Shown piece after piece: positions 22,917-30,205 of a DNA stretch of 64,000 nt. Within the stretch, counting starts at the first letter, position 1. Each line of letters begins with the position of its first letter. Source of the DNA: Gracilaria gracilis (taxonomy: Eukaryota > Rhodophyta > Florideophyceae > Gracilariales > Gracilariaceae); assembly GCA_030374805.1 (NCBI GenBank), contig JARGSG010000223.1, positions 248,001 through 312,000 of the forward strand. The letters run 5' to 3'. Under the pieces are notes generated by a model. The model was not told the DNA's origin. It searched no databases and saw only the letters and a list, made by a program, of their open reading frames with translations. The position numbers were made by a program, and so were the translations under genes.

Positions 22917-23292
22917 TTAACTTACTCCTTGTCTTCTTTCTAGGAGGTTATGGAATATATCGCTGCGGAAGTTAAACTCCATCGCATACTTCCGAAAGCG
23001 TTCGGAAGTGGCTCCCAATAAACCTTCACCATATTTCTTGTGTACCTCTTTTCTCTTCGTTAGGTCATGATACACCAGTGTTCCATAGAAGTACCATATC
23101 TCTTCATTTTCCATGATTCGGCGTGTAGTGAACACCCCCACTTTTGCACCAGGGTGGCGAATCGTCGACTTCCCGATACGACAACCGCACATCGTCGCTC
23201 CAGTGCCAACATCGCATTCCAATCCAGAAGCCCCATCTTTCCTTGCAACGTTTTAGCCCATTCGTGAAGGTCCTTACACCTACCAGTCTTGA
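22917..23292 (-). pseudogene. SET-domain region, C-terminal to the DNA methyltransferase
   Basis: The minus-strand frame 23222-22917 reads CRIGKSTIRHPGAKVGVFTTRR, then IMENEEIWYFYGTLVYHDL and KKYGEGLL. This matches the N-terminal half of SET domains: the G-x-GVF(A/T)TR, xGEEI and Y.G.LVY.DL motifs. SET domains transfer methyl groups to protein lysines, most often histones. The C-terminal SET signature NH...C was not found before the stop at 22917, so the domain may be incomplete or divergent. The adjoining methyltransferase frame leads into this segment through two apparent frame changes (about 23410 and 23200). The copy at 49935-50189 also has the YFYGTLVYHD block, which supports real coding history. 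Confidence 0.6.
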
Positions 23293-25110
23293 TCAAGCTC
23301 TCATCCGCCACATTGACGCAAGAAAGTCCAAAATATACGTAGGAAACTTTTGATACTGGGGGTAGCCGGATGGAGCCTTCCATGATCTCGATGGCCAGGC
23401 ATTCCACTTCGGAAATAAGTTCAACACCCTAATCATAGTATTCCGAACTTCCTGCGTTACCTGGATATCCGTCTCATTTTCCCGCACACATAATGCGAAT
23501 TGAACAATTTTGGCATGCCTAGCATGGGCAAAGCAGTCAGGGTCCAGCTCACACCCAATGAACCTACGATGCTGTTGTAACTCCATGCATGCCATTGCTG
23601 TCGAAAACGTCCCCGCAAACAAGTCGACCACAATATCCCCAGCCTGGGAAAACCGACTGATTAGCTCCCTCAACAATGCCCGAGGTTTCTGTTCGGACCT
23701 CACCTTTTGTAAAACGTAGCCCCCACCTTCTTTCTTTCTCTTCCCCTGAAGAGTCTTCCCATTAGACATGGGGGGTACCTGGTCAATGACACTGTGATAA
23801 CCTGGGTACCTCGACTGCACGAAGTTGAATTTCTCATAGTTCACCATCACATGCTGCTGCGCGTAGCTGAGATCATTTTGAACTCCATGTACAGCATACT
23901 CCATTGCAGAGAAAAGGGAGCACGACCTACGTCCAGGGTTACGCATCGGGCTGCCTTGCGACCGTACAAAGTGCATTGGGACCTCGTCCACAACAAAGGA
24001 ACGCCTTGGTACTCCGTTTTCTTCTTTTGTCTCAATGGCAGAAAGTACATCTCTCCATTGCTGGACCTGCTCGTAAGCACTAAAGATGACGAAATAGTCC
24101 CCAGGACGTAGCAGTCTTGATAGAAGCTTTGCAGCCTTCTTCATGTCCTGAGAGCTCAGTACATCGTGCCAGCTGTTGTTTAGGTTCTTGTTCTTTTGGA
24201 TGTCGTACGGAGGGTTCATGAGAACCAGTTGAACTGTTTTTAACGGAGACAAACTATCTCTGCAAAACGTCTCGTCCATCTCTATCATATCCTCAAACTC
24301 GCAATTGTACAAGCGAAAGTACTTCTCCATCTCCTCCGCACATCTTCCAATAGCCATTTTGTCATCCAACGACGCAATAGATGGTGGGAATCTCACACCT
24401 ACCCCGGACGCTTCGTCACCAGTACTTCCTTTCCCAATGTCGGCCACTCTGTTCGTCTCACCATCTCCTTCTCTGCCTTTCCCTTCCTTCGGCTCCGTTG
24501 GTTCCCCAATTTTCTCCCCCTCCTCCACATCATCTTCAATTTGTATGGCAGGTTCTGGTTTGGATATCGGCGTTACACCCATACCAGGGACGTTCACTGA
24601 TTCTTTCAGTTTCAACAAGCTTATGGCCTCCATGACGGAGGACACAAGCGAATTCGAGATACTATCGAATCTCTGAGCAAACGCCCGTGATGGGTCTCTG
24701 GTGAACGTCTTCAGAACTCTCCATCGTCCTGGTTCGGAAATTGAGAAGAACTGCTCATTCACAATAACCTTGTTGAGGTCCGAAATCAACTCTTTCGCAA
24801 GCATTCGGAGGGCATCATCGATGTCTTGCGGTAAATTTCATGCCCACGCGATGACCTCTGTTTCAATAGCAGTTCCACATTTGCTCGGTAGCAAGCGATG
24901 TTCTTTATCGCGGTGGAAGAACCCCTCTGCCCTAGTCTCAATCGCTTGAAACTGCATTTCGTCGTACATGACTCGGATGAATGGAAGAACCATGACCTCT
25001 ACGGTAGAAAATCCCAGGAATTGAGAGAAACAATCCCATGCCTTCTTTATGAGCTGCACACCAAAGCCAACACGCTCAGCTTGGCGTTTGTTTGATATTT
25101 GGACATTCAC
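23293..25110 (-). pseudogene. Transposon-borne DNA methyltransferase, beta-class (N6-adenine or N4-cytosine type)
   Basis: From the ATG-like start at 24804 the 503-residue frame shows LVLMNPPYD at about residues 193-201 (motif IV, NPPY) and, about 190 residues later, DIVVDLFAGTFSTAMACMEL (motif I, FxGxx) followed by RRFIGCELDPD. Motif IV before motif I is the beta-class order of exocyclic-amino methyltransferases, which use AdoMet to methylate adenine N6 or cytosine N4. Between them lies a probable target-recognition part (FVRSQGSPMRNPGRRSC). The frame is open further upstream to about 25137 apart from one TGA at 24838-24840. The first 150 residues are acidic and low in complexity. A SET-like region follows downstream. 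A degraded copy lies at about 50457-51490. Eukaryotic elements carrying such an enzyme are unusual; substrate is unknown. Confidence 0.75.
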
Positions 25111-25137
25111 AAAAGGTGTGGGATATCTCTTGTCTCC

Positions 25138-25734
25138 TCATTTCCTCTTCTGGCCTACAACTCTTTTTTCCATGGAAACTTTCTGAATGATCGAGAGAAC
25201 GAGAATCCTTTGGAAATGTGTGGCAACGGTTGTGGCGAACGGGGAGACCACCCGTCCCACTCGCTTAGGAGGTATAGTCATTGACTTGAAAAACTCGGTC
25301 AAAGTCACATTCTTCGGTATTACTTTAAAGTTCACCTCGGTATAAGCATTCCAGAAGTCCCCTACCCGCCAGTTCCTATCACCGTCCAAAATGTCCAATA
25401 ACCTCGTTGAGAGGTATAGCTGACGATAAGACCCCTTCAGAGATACGACCCGTAGTTCACTGTCAGTAAAGGGCGGATGTCCTGGACCCACAAGAATATA
25501 GAAGTAATTCTTGGCCAGCGGTAGGACGTTTCGATTCTTCATAATGTAATCAACGAACTCGATGTGTCCCACCTTCCTTGGCCGGTATTCATCTCGCATC
25601 GTCGAGGCGTAATGATCGTGGATTGCGAGGCATACTGTGACAAGCTCATCTCCGGAGCCATACAGTTTTCCAACCTTCATATCGGAGCTTGAGGGTGCCG
25701 GTGACGTAGACCTCGATGCACTATGTAGAGCCAT
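25138..25734 (-). CDS. N-terminal ORF upstream of the methyltransferase, same frame
   Basis: ATG 25734 (MALHSASRSTSP) opens 198 codons ending in a TGA at 25138. A Ser/Pro-rich start is followed by a conserved block (SDMKVGKLYGSGDELVTVCLAIHDHYAS, then KVGHIEFVDYIMKNRNVL and GPGHPPFTDSELR). The same start and block occur at 57156 in another copy (MAAVTTSRSTSPSP...SDMKVGKMLGSGDELL), so the ATG choice is supported. The frame after the TGA is the same as that of the methyltransferase, with no frame change, so the three open stretches 25734-23293 may originally have been one 800-residue polypeptide with two later TGA stops. I do not recognise the block. Confidence 0.6.
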   Translation of the reverse strand: MALHSASRSTSPAPSSSDMKVGKLYGSGDELVTVCLAIHDHYASTMRDEYRPRKVGHIEFVDYIMKNRNVLPLAKNYFYILVGPGHPPFTDSELRVVSLKGSYRQLYLSTRLLDILDGDRNWRVGDFWNAYTEVNFKVIPKNVTLTEFFKSMTIPPKRVGRVVSPFATTVATHFQRILVLSIIQKVSMEKRVVGQKRK

Positions 25735-26078
25735 TTTATGCATGCAAGGGAAGAGGGTGCGTTGATGGGTTATGATTCGAATTTCCGGAGCGGACGGGAG
25801 ACGGCAGCGGAAGAGAGAAAAAACCGCACGGGAGAGTGCAGCGGGCGGGGGATAACTGCCGACGAGATATGAAAGTGCGCGGGAGACGGGAGCGGGTGGG
25901 AGAGGATAGCAACGATACAGCACGAAAGAGGTTCTTTACACACGACAGGGAGAGATGTAAAATGATTGAGATGCCCGTGAAGCCGTGAAGAGGTGTCAGG
26001 GAAAGCGGCGGCACTCGAGGGACACGGAACTTGGTGATTGCAAATATATACCCGAAGTTATAGGGAACGTCTGGTAAA
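25735..26078. other. 5' leader of the methyltransferase gene set
   Basis: G/A-rich leader without a gene on the minus strand. TATATATTT on the minus strand at about 26043-26051 is a possible TATA box, roughly 300 bp upstream of the ATG at 25734. Confidence 0.35.
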
Positions 26079-26148
26079 ACAGCGGACCGGGGTGGAGTGG
26101 CGCTTCATCAGTGCACTGATGAAGTGCCACGACCCCCTGGTCCGCTGT
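26079..26148. repeat. Central palindrome 1 (about 70 bp)
   Basis: Near-perfect palindrome starting ACAGCGGACC and ending GGTCCGCTGT, with centre ATCAGTGCACTGAT. One of a family of at least twelve in the window. Confidence 0.85.
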
Positions 26149-26192
26149 CCCAAAAAAGAGTTTTTATTTTCCATATTTTTCAACGACAGCCT

Positions 26193-26268
26193 GGGACAGC
26201 GGACCGGGGTGTCGTGACGCTTTATCGGTGCACCGATGAAGCGCCATGACACCCCGGTCCGCTGTCCC
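26193..26268. repeat. Central palindrome 2 (76 bp)
   Basis: Starts GGGACAGCGGACCGGGG, ends CCCCGGTCCGCTGTCCC, with centre ATCGGTGCACCGAT. Arm interior GTGTCGTGACGC pairs with GCGCCATGACAC, differing from palindrome 1 on both arms. Confidence 0.87.
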
Positions 26269-26403
26269 AACGCGCCGTGAGTGATGAAGCTGTGGTAGAG
26301 GTACACGTGGCACTGCCAACGCGCAGCTCTACCAGCCGTTTCTTTAAATTGGCGTATATCTTTGCATTTTATTTATATTCTTAGCCAAATGGTTGGGACA
26401 AAT

Positions 26404-26940
26404 ACGAAAACCTCCTCAAACAGCAGAGTACTAGGAAATAAAAATAGAAGATGCACTATACCTATGTGATAAAAATAATGTTCTAAACTTAGCTACGAAG
26501 CGTGAGGGTGTGCCACCTTCGCAATGCCACTTACTATGGTTACCCTATTCTTAACCACACGGTTGTGACAAAATACGAAAACATGCGCAAGCAGCACAGG
26601 AATGGGACATTTTTGGTACAAGATAAGGATAGGAGATGTAATAACTTCATCTCATCCAATGGATGTCCTATACCTAGCTACGAAACGTTAGGGTGTGCGA
26701 AAACCTCCCCAAACAGCATAGGAATAGGAAATCCTTTCCACAAAAATAAGATAGAAGATGTACTAACTTTATCTCATTTAGAGGATGTCCTATTACTAGC
26801 TACGAAGCGTGATGGTGTGCGAAAACCTCCGCAAGCAGCATAGGAATGGGACACATCCTCTATAATATAAAAAGAGAAGATGTACTAATTTTATATCATA
26901 TAGGGGATGTCCTATTCGTAGTTACAGAGTGTGAGGGTTT
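26404..26940. repeat. Tandem array, about 120-bp unit, 4 to 5 copies
   Basis: Successive units share GCGAAAACCTCC.CAA.CAGCATAGG..T, then AGAAGATGTACTAA, then GGATGTCCTAT and AGCTACGAAGCGT. Neighbouring copies of AGAAGATG are about 120 bp apart at 26752 and 26874, with a longer first unit. AT-rich, without open frames. Sits between the two palindrome clusters, at the centre of the large element. Confidence 0.75.
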
Positions 26941-26942
26941 GC

Positions 26943-27031
26943 CACCTTCTACGGAGATATATCGTTCTATTTCCGCAACCGAGACACATACTTTCCGTTG
27001 TGAAAGAAGATGAATATATCTCGGTAGAAGG
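26943..27031. repeat. Inverted repeat after the tandem array
   Basis: CACCTTCTACGGAGATATAT at about 26943-26962 is mirrored by ATATATCTCGGTAGAAGGTG at about 27014-27033, giving a 20-bp stem with one mismatch or more and a loop of about 50 bp. Confidence 0.7.
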
Positions 27032-27189
27032 TGTGACCAGTAAGAAGGTAGGGCGTGCAAGGTGTCGGAAGGGAGAGCGGAGACGGCTTTCATACGGCAC
27101 CACACGTGTGGCTGCAAAGCGATGTGTTGAATATGAAATATCATCTTTGTCCAGCCGCTCGTTTCAAAAAAGACTGAAAACAATTTTTT

Positions 27190-27293
27190 GGGACAGCGGA
27201 CCGGGGTGTCGTGGCGCTTCATCGGTGAACCGAGGTGTCGTGGCGCTCCATCGGTGCACCATGAAGCGCCACGACACCCCAATCCGCTGTCCC
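27190..27293. repeat. Central palindrome 3 (expanded, about 104 bp)
   Basis: Outer arms GGGACAGCGGACCGGGGTG and CACCCCAATCCGCTGTCCC surround a partly duplicated inner segment (GTGTCGTGGCGCT occurs twice on the left side). It looks like a palindrome that gained an internal duplication. Confidence 0.8.
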
Positions 27294-27432
27294 GGCGCGC
27301 CGTGAGTGATAAAGCTGGGGGTGGCACACGTGGCACCGCGAACATGCCGTAAGCGGTGAAATTCGCCCGCTGTCAACGTGCTGTGTGTGATGAAATTGGG
27401 GTGCTGACATACGTGGCACCGCCAACGTACCG

Positions 27433-27508
27433 ATGACAGCGGACCGGGGTGTCGTGGTGCTTCATCGGTGCACCGATGAAGCGTCACGACACCCCGGCCC
27501 GCTGTCCC
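27433..27508. repeat. Central palindrome 4 (about 74 bp)
   Basis: GACAGCGGACCGGGGTGTCGTGG pairs with the reversed GTCACGACACCCCGGCCCGCTGTC arm, with centre ATCGGTGCACCGAT. It ends about 330 bp upstream of the ParB-like ATG. Confidence 0.87.
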
Positions 27509-27782
27509 AGAGTGAAATTAGTGCGCCACAAATTTTATTTATTTCTTTATTGCTCAAACATTGTTGTACAAGTGTACTATAGATGTTAGTAGCGTTATTA
27601 GCTTCATGTATATTTCTAGACGTCCCGCGAGTACGCTATAAAAGTTTTAAATAGGCACAGTGTATAGTCTAAACTAATATTGAGCGGACGCGCATCCGTA
27701 ATGAAGTAGACGGAAAGGAACGGGAGTGAAAGTTACAACTAGCTAACCGATCTCGCGTGTAGCCGCGATACCGTCTCGCAAG

Positions 27783-27798
27783 TATAAAAGGGGGCGGG
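27783..27798 (+). promoter_or_regulatory. TATA box/GC block of the ParB-like gene
   Basis: TATAAAAGGGGGCGGG lies about 50 bp upstream of ATG 27837. The inverted copy of the gene at 54866 has ATAAAAGGGGGCGGG at the same distance, whereas sequence further upstream diverges, so this block looks selected. Confidence 0.7.
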
Positions 27799-27836
27799 AT
27801 TCAAGACGATCGAACCTAAGTGCAGGGGTGTTAGAA

Positions 27837-29867
27837 ATGCCGCCCCTAAAACGAGGGAGATGGAGGGCAAAATGCACTACGCCGCGTATGCCACCAGCCC
27901 GAGCAATGACGAAGAAGGTTTCGCCCGCTGCTACGCCGGTAGTGAAAGGCGGCGATGCAGTGCATTTGTTTGTGACGGTTGGGAAAGAAAAGAGCATGGT
28001 GAAAGTGGGAACCGCGAAAGTGAGAGGTGTGGGGTCCGCCGGTGGTGCAGGGAAGACTCTTTGCCGTTCGCTCCATGGGCATCTTTTAAGCGCGACTGCC
28101 CTAGAAGGAGAAGATTTGGTTTTGATCTGGAGGACGAAGATTATTACAAGTCATGGAAGCGCGAAGTACCCTTACCGTTTTCAAGGTAATGAAGACCCAC
28201 CAAGTACGCTGAGCGAGTTGTTCTCAGCTGGGGTGTATGCGTGGGATACGTCAATGATGGACCGAATCGAGATTCCGAAAAGTCCTACTCCAGGGTCCGG
28301 GGCTGGCAAGTTTTCTACATCTCAGCCTGAAAAAGTGGTTGCTCTTGAGGTCGAGAAACCTGCTGAGGAAGCTTCCAAAATTCGAGGGAAGTCTTCTAAA
28401 GGGATGAAGAAGCCCTTGAGAGCGAGCGTCAGTATCATGGAGGACTCCAACGACGATATTGCGGAGGTCTTTCAGACGAGTAAGGCTCCGCTTGCTGAGG
28501 CGGAGGAGACCTTGTTCGATGAAGGAGACAGTGTTCCGTCGGAAGAGGTAGACAACACCCTGTCTCTCAAGAAGATTTGCGTCACCGACTATGTTCAGCC
28601 CAGGTTGACGATGGATATCGAAATGATTGAAATCGCGAACAAGACAGTTCGAACTGTGAACCTGGGACACAAGGAGGCGATGGTGATGAAATGTCGCAAC
28701 TTTGAATGTCTTCCGTCTGCAGGTTCGATTGCTGTGGCATCTCTAGGAGAGTATGCTGTGAATGAAATAGTTGTTGATGGGAGAGTTGTTGTGCCCGTAA
28801 CCCTCATAGACGGATATCACAGAATTCTTCTGCTACGAGACTTGCATGGGAAAGGCGGGAAGTGGGTGGATATAGTCCGTTCTTTGGATGTTGTGCTGTG
28901 GGGAAGAAAGGATGGGAAGGCCATCACAATGAATGAGGTACTAGGAATCGGCAATCTTCTGAACGAGATGAGTTCGAATGTGCTGAAGATGTCGTTTGCA
29001 GACAAAATTCATAGCACGGTATCTTTTGTGCAGAACGTCGTGGACGAGTCACATTTGGATGTGAAGAGCATTACTTTGAAGCAGTTAGCTGGTGCTTTGA
29101 AGAAAAGTGAGGCTATCGGAGACTACAGCGTGCGTCGCTTGACTCGTTACGCGACATTGGCTCTGAAGTTTGTGGAATGTGAGGGGCTTTTGGAGTTCTT
29201 TGAGAAGGTGTGTGAGGAGGGTCCAGCCCTGTCGTTGACGCATGTCTCGAGTGACCTCCTGATGGGTCTCACCGATGAGCAGTTTCGATTTTTCCTACGT
29301 TGCTTGCAATGGCATGTGGAACTGAGGTTGTCTTCTTCTACGAGAAGAAGACACGATTGTTTTGAAGACATGAGTAAGCACTTCTTTCAATGTGCAATGG
29401 GTATGTACAACCTATGTAATGTCACTGGGAAGAAGAAGAAGATTAGTGTTGAAGAAGTATTTCAGACAGTATTCAACTTAGGAAGAAAACATGTGTCTGT
29501 GATGGAATATCTGGGTATGCGGACAGCAAAAATGGAACTTGGCGGTGCGAGGCGTTTATGGGACGGGATGGTGTGTAGAAGGGTGAAGACCGCGGGTAAC
29601 AAGCTTCAAGAAGTTTTCAAAGTATCGCTTAAAACGTCAAAGGAGGCGAAAGAGGTGGGGGAGGAGGTGGTTGAAGTCGTGGGTGTAGGTGATGGTACGT
29701 CAACCACAGCACCTAATGAGGCAGAAGATGCTCTCATGTTCTTGGAAGCTTCCATCCAAGGGGACGACCCTGAAGCAGAGCCATCAGGGTTGAGGCGGAG
29801 CACACGGAAAAAGATTGTTTTGGGCCGGCTGAAAGAAGAATGGGATAGCAAGGCTGGTAGCTATTAG
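27837..29867 (+). CDS. ParB-like protein of the large transposon
   Basis: ATG 27837 (MPPLKRGRWRAK) is supported by the homologous start at 54866 in another copy (MAPFTRGRRKA). The basic N-terminus is followed at residues about 37-100 by a conserved block, then an acidic linker. Residues about 265-400 look like a ParB/Srx domain: the VTLIDGYHRILLLRDL motif at about 322-337 resembles the ParB '(D)GxHRxxA' motif, followed by a Val/Ile-rich strand, then GNLLNEMSSNVLKMSFADKI. Residues about 412-445 (ITLKQLAGALKKS...YSVRRLTRYATLAL) fit a helix-turn-helix. ParB proteins are CTPases and DNA-binding partition proteins in bacteria. The ancestral ParB Arg-rich box was not identified. The frame ends inside a TRIM insertion, so the native C-terminus has been displaced; the frame appears to resume after the TRIM with a Lys-rich, then acidic stretch. 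Confidence 0.6.
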   Translation: MPPLKRGRWRAKCTTPRMPPARAMTKKVSPAATPVVKGGDAVHLFVTVGKEKSMVKVGTAKVRGVGSAGGAGKTLCRSLHGHLLSATALEGEDLVLIWRTKIITSHGSAKYPYRFQGNEDPPSTLSELFSAGVYAWDTSMMDRIEIPKSPTPGSGAGKFSTSQPEKVVALEVEKPAEEASKIRGKSSKGMKKPLRASVSIMEDSNDDIAEVFQTSKAPLAEAEETLFDEGDSVPSEEVDNTLSLKKICVTDYVQPRLTMDIEMIEIANKTVRTVNLGHKEAMVMKCRNFECLPSAGSIAVASLGEYAVNEIVVDGRVVVPVTLIDGYHRILLLRDLHGKGGKWVDIVRSLDVVLWGRKDGKAITMNEVLGIGNLLNEMSSNVLKMSFADKIHSTVSFVQNVVDESHLDVKSITLKQLAGALKKSEAIGDYSVRRLTRYATLALKFVECEGLLEFFEKVCEEGPALSLTHVSSDLLMGLTDEQFRFFLRCLQWHVELRLSSSTRRRHDCFEDMSKHFFQCAMGMYNLCNVTGKKKKISVEEVFQTVFNLGRKHVSVMEYLGMRTAKMELGGARRLWDGMVCRRVKTAGNKLQEVFKVSLKTSKEAKEVGEEVVEVVGVGDGTSTTAPNEAEDALMFLEASIQGDDPEAEPSGLRRSTRKKIVLGRLKEEWDSKAGSY

Positions 29868-30205
29868 AAAACAGATGAGCTATTAACGCTATGCTCTCTT
29901 GTGACACAGGGCGTGAAGTTCATGTATTTGAACTTTCAACACTCCCCTTCGACCTGTGCTCACTGCCAAGCCGAAGGACAAAGCTTACAGAAGAACTGAT
30001 CTACCTGATCTGGTTACCCTCACACTGTAACTCCCCTTCTGCTGTACACATGTACAATCTCTTTGTCAAATGTCACTTCTGGGACTCGAACCCAAGGTCT
30101 ACAGCGTAAAGCTGGGCCCATAACCTATTAGAAAACAGATGAGCTATTGGCGCTATGCTCTCTTGTGACACAGGGCGTGCAGTTCATGTATTTCAACTTT
30201 CAACA
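29862..30205 (-). mobile_element. TRIM (miniature LTR retroelement) in the ParB-like gene
   Basis: Two 80-bp direct repeats (29862-29941 and 30126-30205) read TGTTGAAAGTT...AATA on the minus strand. GTAGC flanks both sides (29857-29861 and 30206-30210), a perfect 5-bp target duplication. Next to the 5' repeat lies GGTTATGGGCCCAGC (30125-30111), complementary to the anticodon arm of initiator tRNA-Met. Next to the 3' repeat lies the purine tract GAAGGGGAG. There is no coding capacity. The LTRs differ at about 4 of 80 positions, so its age is similar to that of the inner Copia. It looks whole for a TRIM. Confidence 0.9.
29942..30125 (-). other. Internal domain of the TRIM with a B-box-like motif
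   Basis: Between the LTRs there is a primer site and, close to it, GGGTTCGAGTCCC (about 30079-30091 on the minus strand), which fits the tRNA B-box/T-arm consensus. TGTCAC and GTGACA lie on either side of this region and could form an acceptor-like stem. Confidence 0.5.

Noticed and set aside
26079-27508. CRISPR-like repeat array
   Set aside because: Repeats are long palindromes with irregular spacing and no unique uniform spacers, in a eukaryotic setting.
30061-30200. Possible tRNA gene
   Set aside because: The T-arm-like motif and acceptor-like arms are present, but the anticodon-like match is a retroelement primer site, spacing is too long, and two LTRs and a target duplication explain the segment as a TRIM.
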